Assembly (NCBI GenBank): GCA_039714395.1
Contig: JBDLJH010000015.1
Location: forward strand, 15,500 to 79,499
Direction: 5' to 3'
Length of the DNA stretch: 64,000 nt
Origin: JAPHSX01 sp039714395
Lineage (GTDB): Bacteria > Pseudomonadota > Gammaproteobacteria > Thiohalomonadales > Thiohalomonadaceae
A program made the position numbers and the translations under genes. This document shows, one piece after another, positions 47,479 through 56,159 of the stretch. The notes below the pieces were generated by a model that saw only the letters and a program-made list of their open reading frames with translations, ran no database searches and was not told where the DNA came from. Each line of letters starts with the position of its first letter. The first letter of the stretch is position 1.

Positions 47479-47686
47479 AAGAGAACCAGAAACACCATAT
47501 TATTCAACAAGTTAAAGGGGCGCCCGTTGCGTTCAATACATAACCATGCATAACTTAGCACAGCTAATCCACGCAAAATTAGCGCAAGCAAGGAGGGCAT
47601 CATACAGATTGCTCCAATCCTTCTCAAGACCCATTGATTTCTGACTAGATAAAGCGGAGATACTCTCGAATGAAACTATTCCACAG

Positions 47687-48448
47687 CTAGGCTTCGATAG
47701 TCAGAATTCTTCCGACCATCCTATCCAGCCGCTCCTTTACCTGTCCCCACTCCGGCATTACCTGCACCATCAATCTGTAGAATCTCTCACTGTGATTATG
47801 TTCTGCTATATGGCAAAGCTCGTGAAGTAACACATAATCAATGCATTGCCGGGGGGCCTTAACCAAGTGGGGGTTGAGAGTGAGGGTTCCGTGAGGTGAA
47901 CAACTCCCCCACTGTGTTTTCATGGCCAACAACCGGGTTGGGGGCATATCTTTAACCCACAGCGTTTGTGACAGTAGCGCCTCTAGCCTACGCTGGAATA
48001 CTTCCCGAGCCTTCTCCCTGTACCAGCTATTGAGTAGCCCTCTGACCTTTTCAGGTGCTTGCTGACGTACCGTCACCTCCAGCTTCCCACGCAGCAGCTT
48101 CACCTGCTGTTTAGCCTTAGGATCGACAAGAACCTTAAGAATGTACTGCTTGCCTAGATAATAATGGCTCTCCCCGCTCACATATTTTCTAGGGGTCACA
48201 TGCTCATGTTGCTCGGCAAACTCTTTCAGCTGGTTCGAGATCCACCGCGCACGCTTCTTTACGGCCTTAAGTACAGTTTCATCGCTCTCCCCTTCAGGCG
48301 CATGGGCAACCACACGCTGGTCGGGGCGTACCTTGATCTGAACCTTGGAGGAATTACCTGTACGGGACACTCGCTCAAAGTAGATGCGATGGTCGCCGTA
48401 TTGGATGAACAACCGTCTTGGCATATGGATGTCTACAGCTTCCATCAT
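47687..48448 (-). CDS. YgjP-like (DUF45) zinc metallopeptidase
   Basis: The 253-aa protein has the gluzincin-type motif HELCH at residues 209-213, followed by the third-ligand region HNHSERFY, and the family motif KTQWGSCSPHGTLTLNP. YgjP/DUF45 proteins are often the last gene of type I restriction-modification operons; their role there is not settled. The ATG shares one base with the TGA of hsdR, so translation is coupled. No membrane segment or signal peptide is seen. Confidence 0.88.
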   Translation of the reverse strand: MMEAVDIHMPRRLFIQYGDHRIYFERVSRTGNSSKVQIKVRPDQRVVAHAPEGESDETVLKAVKKRARWISNQLKEFAEQHEHVTPRKYVSGESHYYLGKQYILKVLVDPKAKQQVKLLRGKLEVTVRQQAPEKVRGLLNSWYREKAREVFQRRLEALLSQTLWVKDMPPTRLLAMKTQWGSCSPHGTLTLNPHLVKAPRQCIDYVLLHELCHIAEHNHSERFYRLMVQVMPEWGQVKERLDRMVGRILTIEA

Positions 48449-51400
48449 CAGCCATTCAGGCCAACGCGGGTGATCTGGATGACCATCTCCACAATGGCCT
48501 TGGCCTGATCCATCCCTGCTCCTACTGATTTACACTCCTTGAAGATGAACGGCAGTAGCTCTTTACGGATCTCTGCCTCGATGTTCTGTGGGTTGATGGA
48601 GTGCTCAGCCACGGCGGTATTCACCACCTCATCAACCTTGAAGGTCATTGCAATCCACTTATCGTGCATCTCGTCCTGCATGATGCCGAAGACCTCAGGC
48701 AGGGTCTTCTTGAACACCCCGTAGTAGGCCTGAGCATAGCGGTTGTCATCAAAGCGGTCAGGGATCTCATCCAGTCGGCGGTTCTCTACCTGCTCTTCAA
48801 ACTCACGGAATAGCATGTACTGTTTAAGCGGATGGTCAAACAGCGCCTCAGCCTCTTCAATCACCTTACGCAACAGCTTGGAGAAGGCCTCCTGGGCATA
48901 GGGATCATCCCGCAAGTTCTGCTCAATCATCTTGGTCACACGGGTTTTGATGATATCAGTCTCGTTACGGGTCTTATCCTCGTTCCATTCCTTTGGATCA
49001 GCCTGCTTACCCATCTTACCGACTTCATAAGCACCCTCGGGCTCTTTAACCTCAACACCGACTACATGCTTATCCATCAGCTTACGTACCTGCTCGGCGT
49101 ACTCGTCGTAATCGATGGCCTCGCCTGCATCCTGCTTCACCAACTGACGTAGGCTGGAGAGTTGTTTAACCGTCTCCTTGTAGTGACGGCGAGTGGCATC
49201 GCTAAAACTCTTGTCTTCGTAGAAGGTGGCCGATTGCAATGCCACCTTCAGGCAGGCGGCAAACTCGGTCAGGCACTCATAGAAGTCATCTCTCACCTTA
49301 TGGTGCACATCCACCATCTGGCCATCCACCTCATTCATCCTCGGTACCAGCACCTGGCGCAGTTGCTCAAAGTCACCTTTATTCTTCACATCCTTGAAGA
49401 TGGCCCACAGCGCATCATAGAGTCCCGGCAGTTTTTTATACTCGGTACTCATCTGGTTGTAGAGGCCCTCGATATCGTTGATATCGAATCCCCCCTGGGT
49501 GCGATTGGCCAGGTCCTGATACTTGGCGATCGTAGTATCTAGCTCAGAGAGGATGCCGCGATAATCAATCAGCAAACCAAACTTTTTCTTAGGATGCAGA
49601 CGGTTTACACGGGCGATAGCCTGAATGAGGTTATGTTCCTTTAACGGCTTATCAATATAGAGCACGGTGTTCTTCGGCTCATCAAATCCGGTAAGAAGTT
49701 TGTCCACTACGATGATGAGCTTTAGCTTGTCATCATTTTCAAATCGCTCAACGATGGATTTTGTATAGGCCGTTTCATCCTGACTACCCACATACTCCTT
49801 CCACCATTTACTCACCTCCGGCATAGAGGACTCATCCACCTCGGTATTACCCTCACGAGTATCGGGCGAGGACATCACGACCGCCGTCTCGAACAGTCCC
49901 GCCTCATCTAGGAACTTTTTGTACAGAATCGCCGAGTGTTTGCTGTCACAGGCAAGCTGTCCTTTTAACCCTTCGTCGATGTTCTTCACAAAGTGGTTGG
50001 CGAGATCCAAAGCAATCAGGCGAATGCGGTCTTCTGACTGGTAGACATGTCCCTTTTTAGCAAACTTCTTTTTAAGGTCTGTCCTCTGCTCTTCACTCAG
50101 CCCCTCGGTAATGCGCTCAAACCAGCTGTCGATAGCTCTCTCATTCACATCAAGGTCGGGGACGCGCTCCTCATAGAGCAAAGGTGTTACCGCCTTGTCA
50201 TCGACAGCACGTTGCATGGTGTAGGCATGAACGATGGGGCCAAACTTATTGGTCGTCTTATCGTCTTTGAGTAGTGGAGTACCCGTAAAGGCCACCAGCG
50301 AAGCATTGGGTAGCGCCATGCGCATACGAACATGACTCTCCCCCCCTTGAGAACGGTGCCCCTCATCGATCAGCACGATGATCTCAGAGCTGTCGTTGTG
50401 ACACTCAGGCAGCTTGGTGGCGGTATTGAACTTCTGAATCAGGGAGAAGATGATCCGCTCAGTGCCATGGCTTACCTGTTCTGCGAGGCGTTTACCCGAG
50501 GTGGCAATGGCCGCCCCCATGTCTTTCCTGCCAGCCAGTTCACCACTGGAAGCAAAGGTACCGCTAAGCTGCGATTCAAGGTCAACGCGATCCGTCACCA
50601 CCACAATACGGCAACGCTTAAGACTCTCATGGAGGATCAGTGCCTTGGAGAGGAAGACCATGGTGAACGACTTACCGGAGCCGGTGGTATGCCAGATCAC
50701 GCCACCCTCACGACCACCATCAGGGCGCTTGGTATTGATCCGCTCAATCAGCCGTTTGATCCCGAACACCTGCTGATAACGGGCAACGATCTTGCCTACC
50801 TTCTTATCGAACAGGATGAAATAACGGGTTAGCTCAAGTAGACGTGCCGGTGATAACAAACTGGTGATCAGCCTGTCCTGACCGGTCACCGCCAGTTCAC
50901 CACCGGCAATAAGCTCTTCATACCATTTACGGTCTGCCGGATTGCGATGACTGAACAGCGTCTCTTTCTGCGCCTTGCTGAGTGGTTTGTTCTTCAGAAT
51001 ATGAAAGTCGGCATCGGAGATATCCTCCTCCTTCCAGGAAGCCCAGAACTTCTCAGCCGTCCCCTGGGTACCATAGCGCCCATCAATACCATTAATGGAG
51101 AGGAGCAATTGACTATAAGCGAATAGATGAGGGATCTCATCGTTGCGCTGATTACGCAGATTCTGAGAGATCCCCTCGCTGATGGTCGGCCCCTTCTTGC
51201 TATTGCCATCCGGTCGTTTGGCCTCTATTACAGCCAAAGGTATGCCGTTAACAAAACAGACGATATCAGGACGGCGGTGGTCTACCCCGTTAGTACGCAG
51301 GACAGTGAACTCTTCGGTAAAGTGGAAGCTATTATTATCGACATCGTTCCAGTCAATGAGTGGAATGGTTGGGTTAGCCTTCTTGCCATCAATAAACTCG

Positions 51401-51735
51401 GTAACAGAGATACCGTAGAGCAGATGATTATATAGGCGCTCATTCGCAATCTTCAGGCCTTCATTAAGTGCAGGTGAACAGATCTCAGAGATGATGTTAT
51501 CGATGGCTTTGTCAGATAACGGATACTCCTTCCCGGAAAAGGTGTAATTCCGTTTACCAAGTTCTTTACGAAGAACATCTCGCAGTACCACTTCACTAGC
51601 GCTTCCCCCGCGCAGGATTAGCACCTCATCGGGTGACAGAAAAGTCCATCCGAGATTAGTGAATAGGGCCAGCGCTGGAATCTTGGCGCTGTATTCTTCT
51701 TGTAACTTCGGAGTGTTATGTATATTCATTTCCAA
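48448..51735 (-). CDS. hsdR: Type I restriction enzyme, R (translocase/endonuclease) subunit
   Basis: The 1095-aa subunit has an N-terminal PD-(D/E)xK-type nuclease domain (RRPDIVCF and E171-A-K in AVIEAK). Two RecA-like motor domains follow, with Walker A TTGSGKS near residues 350-356, DEGH in VLIDEGHRS, SAT-like AFTGTPLL, and motif VI in QAIARVNRLH. A C-terminal helical region binds the methylase core. It is separated from its hsdM/hsdS partners by four genes (DUF6161, Cap5, CD-NTase, E2). Confidence 0.95.
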   Translation of the reverse strand: MEMNIHNTPKLQEEYSAKIPALALFTNLGWTFLSPDEVLILRGGSASEVVLRDVLRKELGKRNYTFSGKEYPLSDKAIDNIISEICSPALNEGLKIANERLYNHLLYGISVTEFIDGKKANPTIPLIDWNDVDNNSFHFTEEFTVLRTNGVDHRRPDIVCFVNGIPLAVIEAKRPDGNSKKGPTISEGISQNLRNQRNDEIPHLFAYSQLLLSINGIDGRYGTQGTAEKFWASWKEEDISDADFHILKNKPLSKAQKETLFSHRNPADRKWYEELIAGGELAVTGQDRLITSLLSPARLLELTRYFILFDKKVGKIVARYQQVFGIKRLIERINTKRPDGGREGGVIWHTTGSGKSFTMVFLSKALILHESLKRCRIVVVTDRVDLESQLSGTFASSGELAGRKDMGAAIATSGKRLAEQVSHGTERIIFSLIQKFNTATKLPECHNDSSEIIVLIDEGHRSQGGESHVRMRMALPNASLVAFTGTPLLKDDKTTNKFGPIVHAYTMQRAVDDKAVTPLLYEERVPDLDVNERAIDSWFERITEGLSEEQRTDLKKKFAKKGHVYQSEDRIRLIALDLANHFVKNIDEGLKGQLACDSKHSAILYKKFLDEAGLFETAVVMSSPDTREGNTEVDESSMPEVSKWWKEYVGSQDETAYTKSIVERFENDDKLKLIIVVDKLLTGFDEPKNTVLYIDKPLKEHNLIQAIARVNRLHPKKKFGLLIDYRGILSELDTTIAKYQDLANRTQGGFDINDIEGLYNQMSTEYKKLPGLYDALWAIFKDVKNKGDFEQLRQVLVPRMNEVDGQMVDVHHKVRDDFYECLTEFAACLKVALQSATFYEDKSFSDATRRHYKETVKQLSSLRQLVKQDAGEAIDYDEYAEQVRKLMDKHVVGVEVKEPEGAYEVGKMGKQADPKEWNEDKTRNETDIIKTRVTKMIEQNLRDDPYAQEAFSKLLRKVIEEAEALFDHPLKQYMLFREFEEQVENRRLDEIPDRFDDNRYAQAYYGVFKKTLPEVFGIMQDEMHDKWIAMTFKVDEVVNTAVAEHSINPQNIEAEIRKELLPFIFKECKSVGAGMDQAKAIVEMVIQITRVGLNG

Positions 51736-51796
51736 ATGTCCCTACAACTAGCATGTCAAAACATCGACAGCCATACATTAGCGGTGCTCTGAAACA

Positions 51797-52444
51797 TCAT
51801 GATTTCAGCTTCCTCCATGCCGTACCCGCATAAATTCTGCCAACTTGGTACCTAAAACGATTTATTCTTAGATGAAGTGGACACTTCCCCAGCCTGAGCG
51901 AACACCCACATGGACAAGGGTGTTTGTTGGCAATTCTTTTCTTTTTATATACAGCAGCAAGACAGTCTAAAACCTTACCTTCACCTTCCATACCAAAAAT
52001 TTCAGCATAATCCTCAATCTCTCCTTTCGTACCGTGCGCCAATTCACCAAATACCCAGTCAACTCCCTGTGTGATTTTAAGCGTCACAGCATAGATGTAT
52101 GGGTATAAATTATTATGACAGTATACTTCGAAATCCGAACATTCTTTGAGCGAAATAGTTAACCTCAGCGGCGAACCAAGGCAGAGCGAATCATCCCAAT
52201 TAATGTGATATTCCGGTTTTTTAGGGATACGATCGGATATCTCTTTGAATATAGGAGGTTGCTTGGGATATTCTTCAGGTATCGAAATTGAAATCTCATA
52301 TTCTGTTTTGACCGAAGGGTATCCGTTATATGAAATATTAAAGTCCATAATTCCAGACATATGCACCATCTCACCATCAGATATTGGTGACAGGTTCATT
52401 TTGGAATTATGGGCTAAAAACCCTTCTACACCTGCTGGAAGCAA
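51797..52444 (-). CDS. CBASS-associated E2-like protein (Cap2-like, stand-alone E2)
   Basis: Up to 215 aa from a TTG start 7 bp after the CD-NTase stop; an ATG occurs at residue 16. The E2 (ubiquitin-conjugating) hallmarks are present: EEYPKQPPIF at residues 57-66, His80, and the probable catalytic Cys88 in DDSLCLG. No E1/ThiF domain is fused and none is encoded nearby, as in the short type II CBASS systems. In those systems the E2 modifies or primes the CD-NTase. The C-terminus carries a Cys-rich motif (Cys177, 179, 181, 188, then His191) resembling a SEC-C zinc finger. Cys88 as nucleophile is inferred from its position. Confidence 0.82.
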   Translation of the reverse strand: MLPAGVEGFLAHNSKMNLSPISDGEMVHMSGIMDFNISYNGYPSVKTEYEISISIPEEYPKQPPIFKEISDRIPKKPEYHINWDDSLCLGSPLRLTISLKECSDFEVYCHNNLYPYIYAVTLKITQGVDWVFGELAHGTKGEIEDYAEIFGMEGEGKVLDCLAAVYKKKRIANKHPCPCGCSLRLGKCPLHLRINRFRYQVGRIYAGTAWRKLKS

Positions 52445-52451
52445 TTACCTA

Positions 52452-53630
52452 TCACTCCAACCAAGGCTTATTCGGTTCTGAGTGAATAACATGTGGCGCT
52501 GAGACAGCACCAACCCCCGCCACTACCCCAAGCTCTTTGCTAATATCCTGATCTGACAATTTTACCGAGAACCTTCCATCAATTGCTTCTGACAGCTGTT
52601 TCATATCATCTAAGTTAACAATTTGGTCAACATCTCGCTCAACTTGCGCTGCCCAAATAGCAAAGTTATCTCTCAGCCTGAGATGGGAATAGTTTGGCAT
52701 ACTCCACTTATCTGCAAAATTTTCTTCAGGATTAACAGGGTTCGCCAAAAAATGTTCGCCAGACGCGGCAAAACATTTTACCCCAAGGATAACCTCACTT
52801 AGGGCTTGCTCCAGCCTCTCCGTCCCCGTGTAACTATTACCAGCAATCGTAGTAATAATTACGGATATCGGTTTACTATCTGGATTATCCAGAAACATTT
52901 TATCTCTATGCCTCTTAAGCAATTGCACAACCCGCTGGAGCGGTGTTTTACGCTTATATAAAGGAAGCTGATCAACCTGCGCCTCCGCAAAAACACTACG
53001 AACACTTTTTGTAGGCATCATTCTATGTTCAAACCAGCGCGCATAACCTTCGGGGTTACTAATTAGCCAGTCTGCATTCTTATGATTGTAGTCAGTCACC
53101 CTGTTATCAGTAATACCAACAGCCAGTTCACCTGCAGTTACTGCAAGTTCCCTAGATAGGCCGTATGATTCCATCATTGCAGTTAGGGAATGTCTTTGTG
53201 CTTCATCCTCAGGAATACATGGCACTATGTCCATATGAAAGCTAAGGCTATCTGCATAATCTAATCTCCAACATCTGTGTTTCTCATCTAAAGGAGACGT
53301 AATCCCTCTTACCTTTCTGTATTGCTCAAGTTCGTACCCAATTGTATCTTTCAGCTCCTTTTGGCTATGTGATGAGGCAGAAACACCAGTTCGAAGATTA
53401 CATGCGAGATCGAGGTCATACTCCTCATTTGCATTGAGAGGCTTAATAGCTGTGCCTAACCTAAATGATCCTTGAGGGAATATATGTGGTTCATTTTCAA
53501 CACATGTAGACTGTTCTCTTCCGAGCCACCCCCCAATATCTTCATAACGACTTTTAGCTTTCTCATACGCAGAATCTGGCAATTCTAAGTTTCCGACCAA
53601 TTTCTTTAGCAGAACTTCTCTGTTGCTCAT
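52452..53630 (-). CDS. CBASS cyclic oligonucleotide synthase (CD-NTase)
   Basis: The 392-aa nucleotidyltransferase has the core motif QGSFRLGT (Gly54-Ser55), the metal-binding Asp72 and Asp74 in EEYDLDL, and the third Asp134 in FHMDIVP. This is the full catalytic set of cGAS/DncV-like enzymes, which make cyclic di- or trinucleotides on phage infection. It lies between Cap5 (3 bp upstream) and the E2 (7 bp downstream). The C-terminal residue is Glu (KPWLE), not the Gly or Ala usual where an E2 or E1-E2 conjugates the enzyme. The product cannot be predicted reliably, but Cap5 partners usually make cyclic dinucleotides. Confidence 0.92.
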   Translation of the reverse strand: MSNREVLLKKLVGNLELPDSAYEKAKSRYEDIGGWLGREQSTCVENEPHIFPQGSFRLGTAIKPLNANEEYDLDLACNLRTGVSASSHSQKELKDTIGYELEQYRKVRGITSPLDEKHRCWRLDYADSLSFHMDIVPCIPEDEAQRHSLTAMMESYGLSRELAVTAGELAVGITDNRVTDYNHKNADWLISNPEGYARWFEHRMMPTKSVRSVFAEAQVDQLPLYKRKTPLQRVVQLLKRHRDKMFLDNPDSKPISVIITTIAGNSYTGTERLEQALSEVILGVKCFAASGEHFLANPVNPEENFADKWSMPNYSHLRLRDNFAIWAAQVERDVDQIVNLDDMKQLSEAIDGRFSVKLSDQDISKELGVVAGVGAVSAPHVIHSEPNKPWLE

Positions 53631-53633
53631 GAA

Positions 53634-54782
53634 TCACTCCTTAATTTCTATTGTTTCAATGAACCCGTTCATCTTGTTGTTTTGATCATAGATGACCCAA
53701 GGCATACTAGCTTTTGGCATACGTATCCTGCCCAGCTCAACAGCACATGAAACAGGTATTGCTGGAAATATTTTTAGTGCCGTGGATAGGCCATGTAACC
53801 TTGTTATTTCTTCAACAACCCCCCTCATCAGTCCTCTAAATTTGGATAACTGAGCGGGTGCTCGTAGGAAGTCATTATGCTGAAAGCCTAGTGAAGGGAT
53901 GATCTCCCATATATCAATATACTCACCTAGGACATCTGTGACACGAGAGATGCCTATTTCAGCGCTAAGTGACAATATAAGAACAGGAGTGCCACCTTTA
54001 GTCTCACGTCGTTTCACATGAAAGTCGAAGCCATCAGGTTCATCTTGCCATTGCCATGTCTTGGGTTCCCTAATTGGCTGATAGGCATCAACTGATATCT
54101 TGTCAGTAAAAAGAGCACCCAACTTAATGAGCAATGGCATAGGCGCTAGTGCAAATAATGAAAAATGTTCTGAACCAGAATAATCAATAAGTGGCACGAT
54201 TTGTTGTTGGAATATTGCTGATAGATGTTCCGTTTCCGCAGCCCAGTAATGATTGTCTCTATCTTCTAGGCTACTAGACATAGAGAGTCTAATAGGCTCT
54301 TCATTTGCTGGATACTTATGAGGAAACATTGCGCTAATCGCCTCTGACTTTTGTAGTGGCGATTTTTGTACCCCAATATTTGCACCATAAAACACAACAT
54401 GAGATTTATTAGATAGGGCTATCCCTGTAACAGTCCAGATACGCTGTTCATGCTCTTTTTTCCAATGCTGAAGAAGAGATGCAGAGTATTTATCTCCCTT
54501 CTTGTCCTCGTCTATAGTCTTATGGCAGTCATGACACATAAGCATCAAATTATCTATTTCATTCAATTTTTTCTTGTTTGTTATAAGTGGCCCCCAACCG
54601 CGAGGACCTTCTTTGGAGAATGAATAAATATGAGCCGCTTCAGAAATATTGACGGTTTCTTTTGTTATAGGAGATTGATATAAAGGTCTATTGCAACCAT
54701 TAAACTGACAGCGACCAGCGGCCCGTCCCCACAAAGCAAGCTTAACTTTTCCTTGTATATACCTAGTTATTTCCTTGGCCAT
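53634..54782 (-). CDS. cap5: CBASS effector Cap5 (HNH endonuclease fused to SAVED sensor)
   Basis: The 382-aa protein has an N-terminal HNH nuclease (about residues 20-105): zinc-type CQFNGC, His51 in EAAHIYS, and NLMLMCHDCHKTIDED. Its C-terminal SAVED domain (about 160-380) includes GTPVLILSLSAEIGIS and IPVSCAVELGRIRMPK. In this family a cyclic nucleotide bound by SAVED drives oligomerisation and unspecific DNA cleavage, killing or arresting the infected cell. It starts a compact cap5/CD-NTase/E2 block with gaps of 3 and 7 bp. The 134-bp gap upstream contains a hairpin and may hold a separate promoter. Confidence 0.93.
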   Translation of the reverse strand: MAKEITRYIQGKVKLALWGRAAGRCQFNGCNRPLYQSPITKETVNISEAAHIYSFSKEGPRGWGPLITNKKKLNEIDNLMLMCHDCHKTIDEDKKGDKYSASLLQHWKKEHEQRIWTVTGIALSNKSHVVFYGANIGVQKSPLQKSEAISAMFPHKYPANEEPIRLSMSSSLEDRDNHYWAAETEHLSAIFQQQIVPLIDYSGSEHFSLFALAPMPLLIKLGALFTDKISVDAYQPIREPKTWQWQDEPDGFDFHVKRRETKGGTPVLILSLSAEIGISRVTDVLGEYIDIWEIIPSLGFQHNDFLRAPAQLSKFRGLMRGVVEEITRLHGLSTALKIFPAIPVSCAVELGRIRMPKASMPWVIYDQNNKMNGFIETIEIKE

Positions 54783-54800
54783 TTATGTTCTCCACTCCAA

Positions 54801-54817
54801 ACAGGAAGCATTCCTGT
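54801..54817. repeat. Perfect hairpin just upstream of cap5
   Basis: ACAGGAA / TTCCTGT (7 bp, 3-nt loop) ends 19 bp before the cap5 start and adjoins an A/T-rich stretch. It could be an operator or a structure in the leader. It has no T run in the direction of cap5 and is not a standard terminator. Confidence 0.5.
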
Positions 54818-54916
54818 ATATTTATAATTCTATTTATTGCTTACGACTCAGGTAGCAATCGATTAAAATTCCTCAAACCATGTACTGGAGCCATATGTAA
54901 CTCCCTTTTATCTTTG

Positions 54917-56140
54917 TTAACGCTTGACAGTACTTGCAGCTCTAACTACCTCATGAAGGCCAGGCATTGTTGGCCCTGACTCAACTGTCAACAAACCAGT
55001 CTCAGATCGACTAAACAGTGCCTGCAGAACGATTTCCCGACTATCTTTGTCAACCTCTGTTTCCATCGAAAGGGATAAGTAGAGGTATGTTAGCTGCTCT
55101 CGTTCTTCCGCATCCCGCATCAGGTGAAACGAACTAAAGGCAAGGCGCGATAGCACTCTAAGTAAATATGCGTATACAGCAGCAATAGTTCCAAACAGCA
55201 CGACGCCCTGTACGGTATTCAATTGAATACCAATTTCCTGTCCTCTTAGCCAAGTAAGAAAAAACTCTCTAAAGTAGATCAGGCCAACGACTACGGCAGC
55301 AACTATAGCCAGACTCCATAGCCCCCCCTGGATTCCATATTTTCTGGCAGCTTTGTTCCAGTATTCAGCTGGTTTCTGAAGGCGTAACTTCTCTTCATAG
55401 GTCTTCTCCAGCTCATCAACAGCACCTGACCACGTTCTAAGTTGTTCATTAAACGCCTTGTCATTCTTTCTTGCCTGACGTTCTCCTAACTTCCTATTAA
55501 CGCGGTAAAGCTTCTCTGCACCAACTTGCGTTTCAGCATACCAATCAGAATAATCATCCTTAAAGTCTTCAACCTCACCGATTAGAGTTGTTTTCGCCTC
55601 ATCCAATTCGGCCCGCAAGTGCTCTAATGATGCACGCTCACTTTCACTGCGCTGTATTATTGGGGACTCTTGGGTTAGATACTCATACGCTGACATGACG
55701 CCAAAGAACTTATTAGCGTTAGCAATTCCATTTGTATTGTTACGCAGAACGACATCAAGAAAGGCCTCAGCAGCCTCATTACCATACCTTTCATGGCATG
55801 ATATATATGCTTCAGAATACGGATGCCCACTCCACAACCAACTCGCTGGGTAATGCCGCAAGTATCTTTGTTGGATATCATGCATTTTTGTGGTCATTTG
55901 ACCTTCATCCCATGACTCTACATCTTCACCCCAACTATCGATGAGGTTGATAAGCTCTGTCATCGAAGCATGAACATGTATATGTTGATGCTCGGCCATT
56001 CCATCCTTTTTGATTCTGGCAGATGCGTTCTTCCAATAATCACGTTCTTGAACCAGAAACTCATATAGTTCCCTTAAGCCAGTGAACGTGTATGGCTTTC
56101 CGGAAATATCAGAAAAATTCACATTAATTTTGATATTCAT
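54917..56140 (-). CDS. DUF6161-like protein with coiled-coil and two membrane spans
   Basis: The 407-aa protein has an N-terminal soluble region (FTGLRELYEFLVQERDYW) and a long helical, charged coiled-coil (about residues 165-255). Two hydrophobic spans (about 270-292 and 306-330) are joined by a short loop, and a C-terminal cytoplasmic tail begins with MRDAEEREQLTYLYLSL. I place it in the DUF6161 family by this tail and the layout; no biochemical function is known to me. It lies between hsdS and cap5. It could be a membrane-acting defence component or a separate accessory gene. Confidence 0.7.
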   Translation of the reverse strand: MNIKINVNFSDISGKPYTFTGLRELYEFLVQERDYWKNASARIKKDGMAEHQHIHVHASMTELINLIDSWGEDVESWDEGQMTTKMHDIQQRYLRHYPASWLWSGHPYSEAYISCHERYGNEAAEAFLDVVLRNNTNGIANANKFFGVMSAYEYLTQESPIIQRSESERASLEHLRAELDEAKTTLIGEVEDFKDDYSDWYAETQVGAEKLYRVNRKLGERQARKNDKAFNEQLRTWSGAVDELEKTYEEKLRLQKPAEYWNKAARKYGIQGGLWSLAIVAAVVVGLIYFREFFLTWLRGQEIGIQLNTVQGVVLFGTIAAVYAYLLRVLSRLAFSSFHLMRDAEEREQLTYLYLSLSMETEVDKDSREIVLQALFSRSETGLLTVESGPTMPGLHEVVRAASTVKR

Positions 56141-56159
56141 ATCAAGACATCCCTATCAC

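Noticed and set aside
47418..47627. 69-aa minus-strand ORF over the tRNA fragment
   Set aside because: Its C-terminus is a translation of the tRNA T arm and acceptor, a known artefact, and the rest has no recognisable features.
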